Origin: a bacterium
GTDB taxonomy: Bacteria > Spirochaetota > UBA4802 > UBA5550
Direction: 5' to 3'
DNA: 5,937 nucleotides
Assembly (NCBI GenBank): GCA_024224995.1
Contig: JAAENB010000716.1
Span: forward strand, 1 to 5,937
Shown here: piece after piece, positions 1-4,483 of the stretch
How positions within the stretch are numbered: the stretch's first letter is position 1
How the letters are laid out: each line of letters starts with the position of its first letter
Position numbers and translations under genes: made by a program
Notes under the pieces: generated by a model
Seen by the model: the letters and a program-made list of their open reading frames with translations, nothing else
The model's database searches: none
What the model was told of the DNA's origin: nothing

Positions 1-3
1 ACT

Positions 4-62
4 GGATTCCGGGTTAAAATCAAAAAATCCTTAAGCGATTTTTTGATTTTCCCCGGAATGAC
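4..62. repeat. REP-like palindromic element, short form (hairpin)
   Basis: A near-perfect inverted repeat. Positions 16-29 pair exactly with 37-50 (14 bp) around a 7-base loop at 30-36, and the outer arms 6-13 and 52-59 (ATTCCGGG / CCCGGAAT) extend the stem past a small mismatch. The ends read GGATTCC... and ...GGAATGAC, a pattern common to many dispersed bacterial REP-like palindromes. The left end (4-18) is identical to the reverse complement of 1949-1963, and the right end (49-62) is identical to the reverse complement of 1760-1773, so a second, longer member lies in the window. No reading frame is associated with it. Confidence 0.75.
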
Positions 63-194
63 GCACTCTGAGAACTGGGATAATGCGTTTTTTCCGAGTC
101 CCTAACTTAAATGTATAAAATGAGATTTTCCTTATAAAATAATGCAATATCAGATAATTAGAAATATTCTTAAAATTATTGGCTGTACGCACCC

Positions 195-219
195 ATAAAA
201 AACCTTCAATGTTTTTTAT
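195..219 (-). terminator. Possible weak terminator after the Rpn-family gene
   Basis: Positions 195-203 (ATAAAAAAC) and 211-219 (GTTTTTTAT) are exact reverse complements around a 7-base loop. The hairpin overlaps the stop codon of the Rpn-family gene (216-218), and on the minus strand its second arm is a run of six T. The stem has only one G-C pair, so it would be weak and may not terminate efficiently. Confidence 0.35.
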
Positions 220-1025
220 TTATATTCTGAAAGTTCTCTGACCTTCTCCGAAGCCAGTCCTGTTGCTTCAGCTATCTCTTCAAGGGTCAGCTTTCCGGCT
301 GACAGCAGGTTTCGTGCTGTCTGCTCTTTGCCTTCTTTTATGCCGATTTCTTTGCCTTCTTCCATCTTTTCCTGATCCCGTTCTTCCCATACATATTCAT
401 CAAACATTTTTGCCCGCTCCCGGGGAGATATCCTGTCTTTTTCAATGTGATGAAAAACCTTGTGAATTTCCGGGTGTGTGTAATCTGACTCCTCAACTGT
501 CTCATCAAGGCTGTCCTCTATGGCAAGCATCCATTCCCTGTACGATTCGGGGGTTTCGCTGTTTACGTATTTGGGGCAGATGTATATGATTTTGTGAGGA
601 ATTTCACCCAGGGAATTTCCTTTCAGGTCCTTGGGATCAAAGTCGGTGACTGCGATATCTTTTTTGTGTTTGTCACCTGATGTCAGCACCACCAGAGTGA
701 ACACGCTCAACCTGGGGCGGTAGTTTTTCGAGTTTGCAGCCTGTTCAAGGAGCGCTGCACAGTGATAATGCATGAAACGGTGGTAATGGTCGGAAAGACG
801 TTCGTGCTGTATATCAACTATGACCCGGTTTTTTCTGTCCTCCGCATACAGGTCGAACCTGGAATCAATTTTTCCCACAGGCGGGTCAAAGGATTTTTCG
901 GTTTCCACTTTGTCTATTTCAATCTCAATTCCCAGAAAATCACGGACAAATGCCGTGAAAATCTCAGGGTCGCTGAAGGCTTTTTTGAACACTACGCCGT
1001 AGCGCAGGGATGCAACTTCTTTCAT
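216..1025 (-). CDS. Rpn/PD-(D/E)XK nuclease family (putative transposase) protein
   Basis: A 269-residue protein of the recombination-promoting nuclease (Rpn, PDDEXK_2) family. Known members are DNA endonucleases that raise recA-independent recombination and were once called transposases. Visible features are the family-type N-terminus (VVFKKAF then DPEIFTAFVRDFLG, residues 11-32), a restriction-endonuclease-like core with D58 in RFDLYAED and the D71-x-Q73 pair in IVDIQHE, and a charged glycine-rich helix near 222-236 (EEGKEIGIKEGKEQ). The C-terminus (EEIAEATGLASEKVREL) is a helix-turn-helix-like tail typical of the family. An in-frame ATG at 1037 exists, but GAGGT at 1031-1035 sits 5 bases before the ATG at 1025, so 1025 is preferred. 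It lies 50 bases downstream of the response regulator gene on the same strand. DNA cleavage is inferred from family; the D-x-Q variant of the motif is common in this family. Confidence 0.85.
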   Translation of the reverse strand: MKEVASLRYGVVFKKAFSDPEIFTAFVRDFLGIEIEIDKVETEKSFDPPVGKIDSRFDLYAEDRKNRVIVDIQHERLSDHYHRFMHYHCAALLEQAANSKNYRPRLSVFTLVVLTSGDKHKKDIAVTDFDPKDLKGNSLGEIPHKIIYICPKYVNSETPESYREWMLAIEDSLDETVEESDYTHPEIHKVFHHIEKDRISPRERAKMFDEYVWEERDQEKMEEGKEIGIKEGKEQTARNLLSAGKLTLEEIAEATGLASEKVRELSEYK

Positions 1026-1030
1026 GGCAC

Positions 1031-1035
1031 ACCTC
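1031..1035 (-). promoter_or_regulatory. Ribosome binding site fixing the Rpn-family start
   Basis: GAGGT on the minus strand, 5 bases before the ATG at 1025. It lies inside the alternative four-codon N-terminal extension that would begin at 1037, which argues against that longer start. Confidence 0.6.
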
Positions 1036-1042
1036 ATTTATC

Positions 1043-1077
1043 AATCATCAATAATCAATCATCAATCGCCAATCATC
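1043..1077. repeat. Heptamer repeat array 1 (AATCATC-type, five units)
   Basis: Five consecutive 7-base units: AATCATC, AATAATC, AATCATC, AATCGCC, AATCATC. A degenerate unit (ATTTATC) precedes them at 1036-1042. Read on the minus strand and rotated, the units are GATTGAT or GATTGGC. The array fills nearly all of the spacer between the response regulator stop (1076-1078, which it overlaps) and the ribosome binding site of the Rpn-family gene. It shares period and GATT core with the arrays at 4419-4460 and 4484-4518. Confidence 0.75.
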
Positions 1078-1633
1078 AAACTCCCATACTGCGAATCCTT
1101 TCATCCTTCATAAGACGCTGCTGGATCCCCTTGCCAATCTGGTAAGTGCGGCTGAAATCCGACCAGAATGCCTTGTCTTTTTCTTTCCAGCCGGGTCCGA
1201 ACCGTTCATCAAAATATTTTCCCAGTTTGTCAAACAGCAGTTTCCAAGGATGTTCTCCCCTTTCATGGGCGCCGAGAAGCTCGTCCAGGAGTTCATCAAG
1301 TTCAGCAAGCTTTTCTTTGGGAAGATAGGAAATAGCTCCTTTGCGGACAGATTCCATAAGTGTTTCCGGGTTGATGGCGTGGGCAGTCAGCATAACAGCC
1401 GGAATATTTTTTTCTGTTGCCTCTTCAAGCAGTTTTAAACCGCTGACTCCCATAATATCCAGAATTGCCAGGTCGTATTTATTGTTCCTTATTTTTTCAG
1501 ATGCGGTTTTATAATCGCGGGCAAGGTCAATATGCGTATCTTCCAAAACATCTTCAATTGTTTCCAGAATATCATCTTCATCATCCACAGCCAGAATATG
1601 CTTTCCTTTAAGATAAGATTTTGTTTCAGCCAT
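1076..1633 (-). CDS. Orphan response regulator, receiver domain with short C-terminal extension
   Basis: A 185-residue protein with one CheY-like receiver domain (about residues 10-125). All canonical residues are visible: acidic pair D17/D18 (AVDDEDD), phosphoacceptor D59 (LAILDIMG), T83 (VMLTAH) and K106 (YLPKEK). The segment after D59 reads IMGVSGL and is about two residues shorter than the usual IMxPGxxGL loop, lacking its proline. The last 60 or so residues (HPWKLLFDKLGKYFDERFG onward) are aromatic- and charge-rich, match no output domain I can name, and are not an evident DNA-binding fold. A good ribosome binding site (AAGGAG, 1641-1646) lies 7 bases before the ATG. No histidine kinase gene is in the window, so the partner is unknown. 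It probably works by protein-protein contact in the cytoplasm. The Rpn-family gene follows on the same strand after 50 bases and may share its transcript. Confidence 0.9.
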   Translation of the reverse strand: MAETKSYLKGKHILAVDDEDDILETIEDVLEDTHIDLARDYKTASEKIRNNKYDLAILDIMGVSGLKLLEEATEKNIPAVMLTAHAINPETLMESVRKGAISYLPKEKLAELDELLDELLGAHERGEHPWKLLFDKLGKYFDERFGPGWKEKDKAFWSDFSRTYQIGKGIQQRLMKDERIRSMGV

Positions 1634-1713
1634 CTTGGTTCTCCTTGTATTTAATTTCCCGGTTAAAATTTAAAGGAATGCGAAAATTATTTTTCACAGT
1701 GCAGGCACAATAG

Positions 1714-1729
1714 CGGCACAGTTTTTGCA
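1714..1729 (+). promoter_or_regulatory. Sigma-54-like -24/-12 sequence (unassigned)
   Basis: CGGCACAGTTTTTGCA fits the -24/-12 consensus TGGCACGRNNNTTGCW, with GG and GC separated by exactly 10 bases and only two defined positions differing. It points rightward, into the noncoding palindromic element, and no plus-strand gene follows before the convergent hsp20 gene. It is either a chance match or the start of a noncoding transcript that could end at the 1916-1951 or 2137-2180 hairpin. It lies in a diverged inverted-repeat arm whose other copy does not keep the motif. Confidence 0.25.
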
Positions 1730-1803
1730 CATCAGGATAACTGTCTGAATTCAAAGCCTGTCATTCCGGGGAACTTCCATGACCCGGCGGTCACAGTCGA
1801 AGC

Positions 1804-1912
1804 ATGAAAGAGGAGTTCAAAGCCTGCTTTGTAAGTAACACTCACAAAGGAGGAGTTCAAAGCTTGCCTTGTAAGTAACACTCACAAAGCAAGCTTTGAA
1901 CTCCTCTTTCAT
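1804..1912. repeat. Tandem 40-bp repeat followed by an inverted half-copy
   Basis: Two adjacent 40-bp units (1810-1849 and 1850-1889) differ at only two positions. They are followed at 1890-1912 by an inverted copy of the start of the unit plus its flank, which pairs with 1804-1826 with one mismatch. It also pairs with the second unit, where 1850-1872 against 1884-1906 gives a 23-bp stem with one mismatch and an 11-base loop. The structure could therefore fold in two alternative ways. A third partial match (TTCAAAGCCTG) is at 1750-1760. In either orientation the outer arm starts with ATG and would encode MKEEFKACFVS, but I treat this as a property of the palindrome, not a gene. Confidence 0.8.
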
Positions 1913-1915
1913 ATA

Positions 1916-1951
1916 AAAGTCGGGAAACCGCCTCACGGGTTTCCCGGCTTT
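1916..1951. terminator. Hairpin, possible bidirectional terminator
   Basis: CGGGAAACC (1921-1929) pairs with GGTTTCCCG (1938-1946), and the stem extends through a T-G wobble to AAAG/CTTT at 1916-1919 and 1948-1951, about 14 bp in all around an 8-base loop. On the minus strand the stem runs into CTTTTAT. On the plus strand only three T follow. No gene ends just before it on either strand, so if it terminates anything it is a noncoding transcript; it may simply be part of the repeat element. Confidence 0.4.
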
Positions 1952-2136
1952 AACCCGGAATCCGGCGGGCTTGAAACAGGCATGCAAGAATCATGCTGAA
2001 CGGTATTGGTGCAGGCAGCTGAAAATAATTTTTGCACTTCTTTTATTTTGAAATAATGATAAATTATAGTGTCGGGAAAATCAAGTTTTTAATGTTCGGT
2101 TTGTGGAATTGAAAGATAAGGCATACAATTTCAGAG

Positions 2137-2180
2137 CATAAAGAAACCGGGTTTTTTCGGAAAAACCCGGTTTCTTTATG
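2137..2180. terminator. Strong Rho-independent terminator of the hsp20 gene
   Basis: Two 20-base arms (2137-2156 and 2161-2180) are perfect reverse complements around a TCGG loop, with an AACCGGG/CCCGGTT core and A/T-rich outer stem supplying the U tract. It lies six bases past the hsp20 stop codon (2187-2189, minus strand). Because the arms are symmetric it should also stop rightward transcripts coming from the repeat region. Confidence 0.85.
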
Positions 2181-2186
2181 TACAAC

Positions 2187-2627
2187 TTAGTGAATAGCAA
2201 TCTTTTTGGGTTTAACTTCTTCGGTTTTCGGAATGTTCACTTTAAGAACACCGTCTTTATACTCGGCTGCGATTTTCCCGGAGTCAATTCTCCCAGGCAG
2301 GGTGAAAACTCTCTGGAACTTCCCGTAAGCTCTTTCTTTGCGGTAATATTTGTCCTCTTTCTTTTCATCTTCGCATGAACGTTCGCCCCTGAGTGTCAGC
2401 ACCCTGTCTTTCAGGTCAACTGAAATATTGTCTTTGTCCAACCCGGGAAGCTCGGCGCTTATCACAAACGAACTTTCATTTTCATAAACATCCACAGCAG
2501 GGTTCAGCCTGAGAGCAGCCAGCTCCTCGCTCCATTTTGCAGGAAAAAATGACTCATCAAAAAAACGGCCTATATTGTTCCGAAAACTCACTGCATCACT
2601 TAAAGGATTAAATTTAACAAGATTCAT
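2187..2627 (-). CDS. Small heat shock protein, Hsp20/alpha-crystallin family
   Basis: A 146-residue cytoplasmic holdase chaperone, the usual length for the bacterial class. After a short N-terminal arm (residues 1-41, with FFDESFFPAKW) comes the alpha-crystallin domain (about 42-136). It includes PAVDVYENESSFVISAELPG (43-62), the LRGER strand (79-83), the YRKERAYGKFQRVFTLP stretch (95-111) and the signature KDGVLKVNIPK (124-134). The C-terminal tail carries an I-x-I motif (I143-A-I145) that normally docks into a neighbouring subunit for oligomer assembly. The ATG is fixed by a strong AAGGAGGTG at 2633-2641. It is a single-gene unit with its own promoter (2705-2732) and terminator (2137-2180), and is divergent from the DHH-CBS gene. 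No CIRCE operator is visible, so heat control, if present, acts by another route. Confidence 0.95.
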   Translation of the reverse strand: MNLVKFNPLSDAVSFRNNIGRFFDESFFPAKWSEELAALRLNPAVDVYENESSFVISAELPGLDKDNISVDLKDRVLTLRGERSCEDEKKEDKYYRKERAYGKFQRVFTLPGRIDSGKIAAEYKDGVLKVNIPKTEEVKPKKIAIH

Positions 2628-2632
2628 AGTAA

Positions 2633-2641
2633 CACCTCCTT
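2633..2641 (-). promoter_or_regulatory. Strong ribosome binding site of hsp20
   Basis: AAGGAGGTG on the minus strand, 5 bases before the ATG at 2627, is close to a full complement of the 16S rRNA 3' end. Upstream TAACCT in the leader (complement of 2674-2679) could pair with AGGTGTTA across the site with one bulged base, a weak hint of a temperature-sensitive fold. Confidence 0.8.
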
Positions 2642-2704
2642 GAATAATTCTGGTTATTTTGTTAATTTTAAACAGGTTATTTGTTTGGTTGTTCTTTTAA
2701 TTTT

Positions 2705-2732
2705 AATATAAATATTATTCCTGATGTGTCAA
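2705..2732 (-). promoter_or_regulatory. Sigma-70-type promoter of hsp20
   Basis: On the minus strand, a perfect TTGACA (-35; 2727-2732) is followed after 16 bases by TATATT (2705-2710), or after 18 bases by TATTAA (2703-2708). This predicts a transcript start near 2697 and a leader of about 70 bases. The leader is A- and C-rich with little G, and contains two related blocks ending in TAACC. Confidence 0.7.
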
Positions 2733-2817
2733 CACAGTAATCAAAAAAAATACATCATTACTTAAAATAATATCAGTGCAAAAGTAATATAAAAGGAAAA
2801 ATGAGACTGATCACATT

Positions 2818-2850
2818 AAACCCTAAGGGTTTTCAAAACCCTTAGGGTTT
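2818..2850. terminator. Perfect 33-base palindrome, bidirectional terminator-like
   Basis: Two 16-base arms (2818-2833 and 2835-2850) around a single C are exact reverse complements, with AAACCC / GGGTTT at the outer ends and TTTT-C-AAAA in the middle. A GC-rich CCCTAAGGG core flanked by A and T runs is the classic form of a bidirectional terminator. It lies between two divergent genes, where no annotated transcript should end. Confidence 0.65.
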
Positions 2851-3118
2851 CATTTCCAACTGCATAATTTTGGTTACACCCAAATTATTTATCTGGAAGT
2901 CTGTATCTATGGGATGACTTATTTGATATGATTTGCTTGTCATAAAAAAGCAGTGATCCTTGATTGAAAAATCCTCCTGTCCTCCTGAAATTTCTCTTTA
3001 TTATCTTTCTAAAAGATGTTACAGGATAAAAAGATATGGACAAAATAATGGCATCTTTCATATTGGCTGAAAGGCAGTCAATACATTTCAGTACTTCTTA
3101 AGTTGAGTGACAAATAAA

Positions 3119-4417
3119 ATGAACATAGTTACCACACATAAAAACACTGATTTTGATGCGCTGGCTTCCACAATTGCAGCAACAATCCTTTACCCGGATA
3201 CTGTCCCGGTGCTTCCGAAAACTTTAAATCCCAATGTTAAAGCCTTTGTTTCAATTCATAAAGATATTTTTAACATATACACGCCAGGGGAAATTGATCT
3301 TGATGAAGTAGAAAGGCTGATTGTTGTTGATGTCAACAGGTGGGACCGTCTTGACCGAATGGATAAGTTAAAGAAAAAAGAGGGCCTTGAAATCATACTG
3401 TGGGATCATCATCCGATAACAGGAGATATAGACGCAAAACTTAAATACCGTGAATCAATGGGAGCTAATATAACGCTGATGGTGCGCCAGTTAAGAAATA
3501 AGAAAAAAACTTTAACTCCCATACAGGCAACCCTTTTCCTGATCGGGCTTTATGAAGACACAGGCAACCTGAGATTTCCTTCCACAAAATCCGAAGATGC
3601 TTATGCAGCCGCATATCTGCTTGAGCGAAGCGCGGATTTGAATATTCTCGGGTCTTTTCTGCGCCAGCCTTATGGTGAGAGACAGAAGCATATTTTGTAT
3701 GAAATGCTTAAATTAGGAGAAAGGATTGTAATAAAGGGATACAATGTCAGCATAAACAGATTGGAAATAGAAGGCCATGTCAGCAGCCTTTCTGTTATTG
3801 TTCAGATGTACAAGGAGATCATGAGTGTTGATGTTGTTTTTGGAATTTTTACTGTTAAAGGTGATAACAAGTGCATGGTCATCGGCCGCAGCAGCACGGA
3901 TGATATCAATATCGGGACAATTATGCGTGCTATTGGCGGCGGGGGACACCCGGGTGCCGGTTCTGCAATGATGAAGTCTGTCAACCCTGCAACAGTGGAA
4001 GAAATGATAATTGAACTGATAAAGGGAAACCAGCGGGCTTCCATACAGATAGGCGACCTGATGTCTTTTCCAGTTTATACGGTACAATCGGACTGTTCCA
4101 TGGAAGAAGTCAATAAGATACTTAAACAAAAAGGGTGTACAGGATTACCGGTTGTTGAGAACGGAAAAATGGTCGGTGTTATATCAAGAAGGGATTTCCG
4201 AAAAATCAAAAAACAATCCGGGTTAAAATCACCGGTTAAAGCGTTTATGAACAAGAATGTCATAACTATAGATCCAGGGAAAAGCCCGGTTCAGGCAGCA
4301 CAACTGATGGTAAAACATGATATTGGACGTCTCCCGGTGGTGGAAAATGGGATAATTATAGGGATTATTACCAGGTCTGATGCAATGACCTATTTTTATG
4401 ATCTGTTACCAGAATAG
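3119..4417 (+). CDS. DHH/DHHA1 phosphoesterase-like protein with C-terminal CBS pair
   Basis: A 432-residue protein. Residues 1-300 form a DHH-superfamily phosphoesterase: H7-x3-D11-x-D13 (THKNTDFD), D71 (VVDVN), the DHH signature D96-H97-H98 (WDHHP), D147 (YEDTG), then a DHHA1 domain with GGGGHPGAGSA (273-283). These are the expected metal ligands and substrate loop, so it should be catalytically intact, acting on a nucleotide, oligonucleotide or phosphate ester not identifiable here. Two CBS domains follow (about 309-366 and 371-428), which usually bind adenine nucleotides and regulate the partner domain. The layout matches the N-terminal half of long deltaproteobacterial proteins with a tRNA nucleotidyltransferase at the C-terminus, but here the frame stops after the CBS pair. 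An in-frame GTG at 3107 is possible, but ATG 3119 places the catalytic histidine at the family-typical position; upstream GAGTGA is only a weak ribosome binding site. The ATPase gene follows after 117 bases. Confidence 0.88.
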   Translation: MNIVTTHKNTDFDALASTIAATILYPDTVPVLPKTLNPNVKAFVSIHKDIFNIYTPGEIDLDEVERLIVVDVNRWDRLDRMDKLKKKEGLEIILWDHHPITGDIDAKLKYRESMGANITLMVRQLRNKKKTLTPIQATLFLIGLYEDTGNLRFPSTKSEDAYAAAYLLERSADLNILGSFLRQPYGERQKHILYEMLKLGERIVIKGYNVSINRLEIEGHVSSLSVIVQMYKEIMSVDVVFGIFTVKGDNKCMVIGRSSTDDINIGTIMRAIGGGGHPGAGSAMMKSVNPATVEEMIIELIKGNQRASIQIGDLMSFPVYTVQSDCSMEEVNKILKQKGCTGLPVVENGKMVGVISRRDFRKIKKQSGLKSPVKAFMNKNVITIDPGKSPVQAAQLMVKHDIGRLPVVENGIIIGIITRSDAMTYFYDLLPE

Positions 4418-4418
4418 T

Positions 4419-4460
4419 GATTTCAGATTTGCGATTTGCGATTGGGGATTTGCGATTGGT
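4419..4460. repeat. Heptamer repeat array 2 (GATTTGC-type, six units)
   Basis: Six consecutive 7-base units start just after the DHH-CBS stop codon: GATTTCA, GATTTGC twice, GATTGGG, GATTTGC and GATTGGT. It shares the GATT core and exact 7-base period with arrays 1 and 3. Confidence 0.85.
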
Positions 4461-4483
4461 CAGTATTCGTCATGCAACTCACT

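Larger units (their letters stand above)
1760..1963. repeat. REP-like palindromic element, long form (inverse of 4-62)
   Basis: The left end GTCATTCCGGGGAA (1760-1773) and right end TTTAACCCGGAATCC (1949-1963) are exact reverse complements of the right end (49-62) and left end (4-18) of the short element. The same pair of ends therefore bounds a 59-bp unit at one site and a 204-bp unit here, in opposite orientation. The interior differs completely: here it holds the 40-bp tandem repeat with its inverted copy and a GGGAAACC hairpin. This end-conserved, core-variable pattern suits a dispersed palindromic repeat family. Confidence 0.6.
1671..2046. mobile_element. Nested long inverted-repeat element, MITE-like (candidate)
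   Basis: Positions 1671-1711 and 2005-2046 are diverged inverted copies, about three quarters identical by eye with small gaps. Moving inward, TTCAAAGCC (1750-1758) matches the inverse of 1967-1975 with one base gap, ATTCCGGG (1763-1770) matches the inverse of 1954-1961 exactly, and the central palindrome spans 1804-1912. All these pairs share a centre near 1858-1862, so the whole stretch is one dyad rather than unrelated hairpins. It carries no transposase gene, as expected for a miniature inverted-repeat element. Target duplications are not clear at the borders, and the boundaries may be a few bases wider (outer similarity reaches about 1663 and 2052). Confidence 0.5.
1634..2186. other. Noncoding interval holding the nested palindromic element
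   Basis: No convincing gene lies in these 553 bases. Contents from left to right: the response regulator leader (1634-1670), the long dyad element (1671-2046) with its inner REP-like ends and central palindrome, a hairpin at 1916-1951, an AT-rich spacer, and the hsp20 terminator (2137-2180). Short frames starting at the ATGs at 1804 (plus) and 1912 (minus) arise from the palindrome itself. A consensus TATAAT lies on the minus strand around 2066-2071, but I see no matching -35 box at the right spacing. Confidence 0.7.
2628..3118. other. Noncoding interval between divergent hsp20 and DHH-CBS genes
   Basis: These 491 bases contain the hsp20 leader and promoter (2628-2732), an AT-rich stretch, a 33-base palindrome (2818-2850) and an imperfect dyad at 2864-2888 (ATAATTTTGG / CCAAATTAT). 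A direct duplication TCCTCCTG (2972-2979 and 2980-2987) follows, then the DHH-CBS leader. Only doubtful short frames occur: a 58-codon minus frame (2885-3061), a 33-codon minus frame (2842-2943) and a 21-codon plus frame (3036-3101). I could not pick a convincing plus-strand promoter for the DHH-CBS gene. Confidence 0.65.

Noticed and set aside
61..94. ACGCA ... TGCGT followed by six T, as a plus-strand terminator
   Set aside because: The stem is only 5-6 bp around an 18-base loop, too weak to call, and no gene ends just before it in the window.
762..1145. Long plus-strand frame opposite the Rpn-family and response regulator genes
   Set aside because: It is antisense to two well-supported genes and spans their junction, with no domain and no ribosome binding site.
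1804..1878. Short plus-strand frame MKEEFKACFVSNTHKGG... inside the palindrome
   Set aside because: The same peptide start appears on the opposite strand from 1912 because of the inverted arms. There is no ribosome binding site and the 40-base period breaks the frame between units.
1810..1889. Two near-identical 40-bp units, CRISPR-like at first glance
   Set aside because: The units are directly adjacent with no unique spacers, there are only two, and an inverted copy follows. No cas gene is present.
2066..2071. Perfect TATAAT on the minus strand as a response regulator promoter
   Set aside because: No acceptable -35 hexamer lies 16-18 bases upstream, and the box is more than 400 bases from the gene with hairpins in between.
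2864..2888. Imperfect dyad ATAATTTTGG / CCAAATTAT as an operator
   Set aside because: It is about 230 bases from the nearest start codon with no promoter next to it. The AT-rich arms can arise by chance.
2885..3061. Minus-strand 58-codon frame running toward the 2818-2850 palindrome
   Set aside because: It has no ribosome binding site before the ATG, no recognisable domain, and a composition typical of random AT-rich sequence. Kept only as a possible reason for the orphan terminator.
3036..3101. 21-codon plus-strand frame just upstream of the DHH-CBS gene, possible leader peptide
   Set aside because: AGGA lies 9 bases before its ATG, but there is no run of regulatory codons and no attenuator hairpin between it and the gene.
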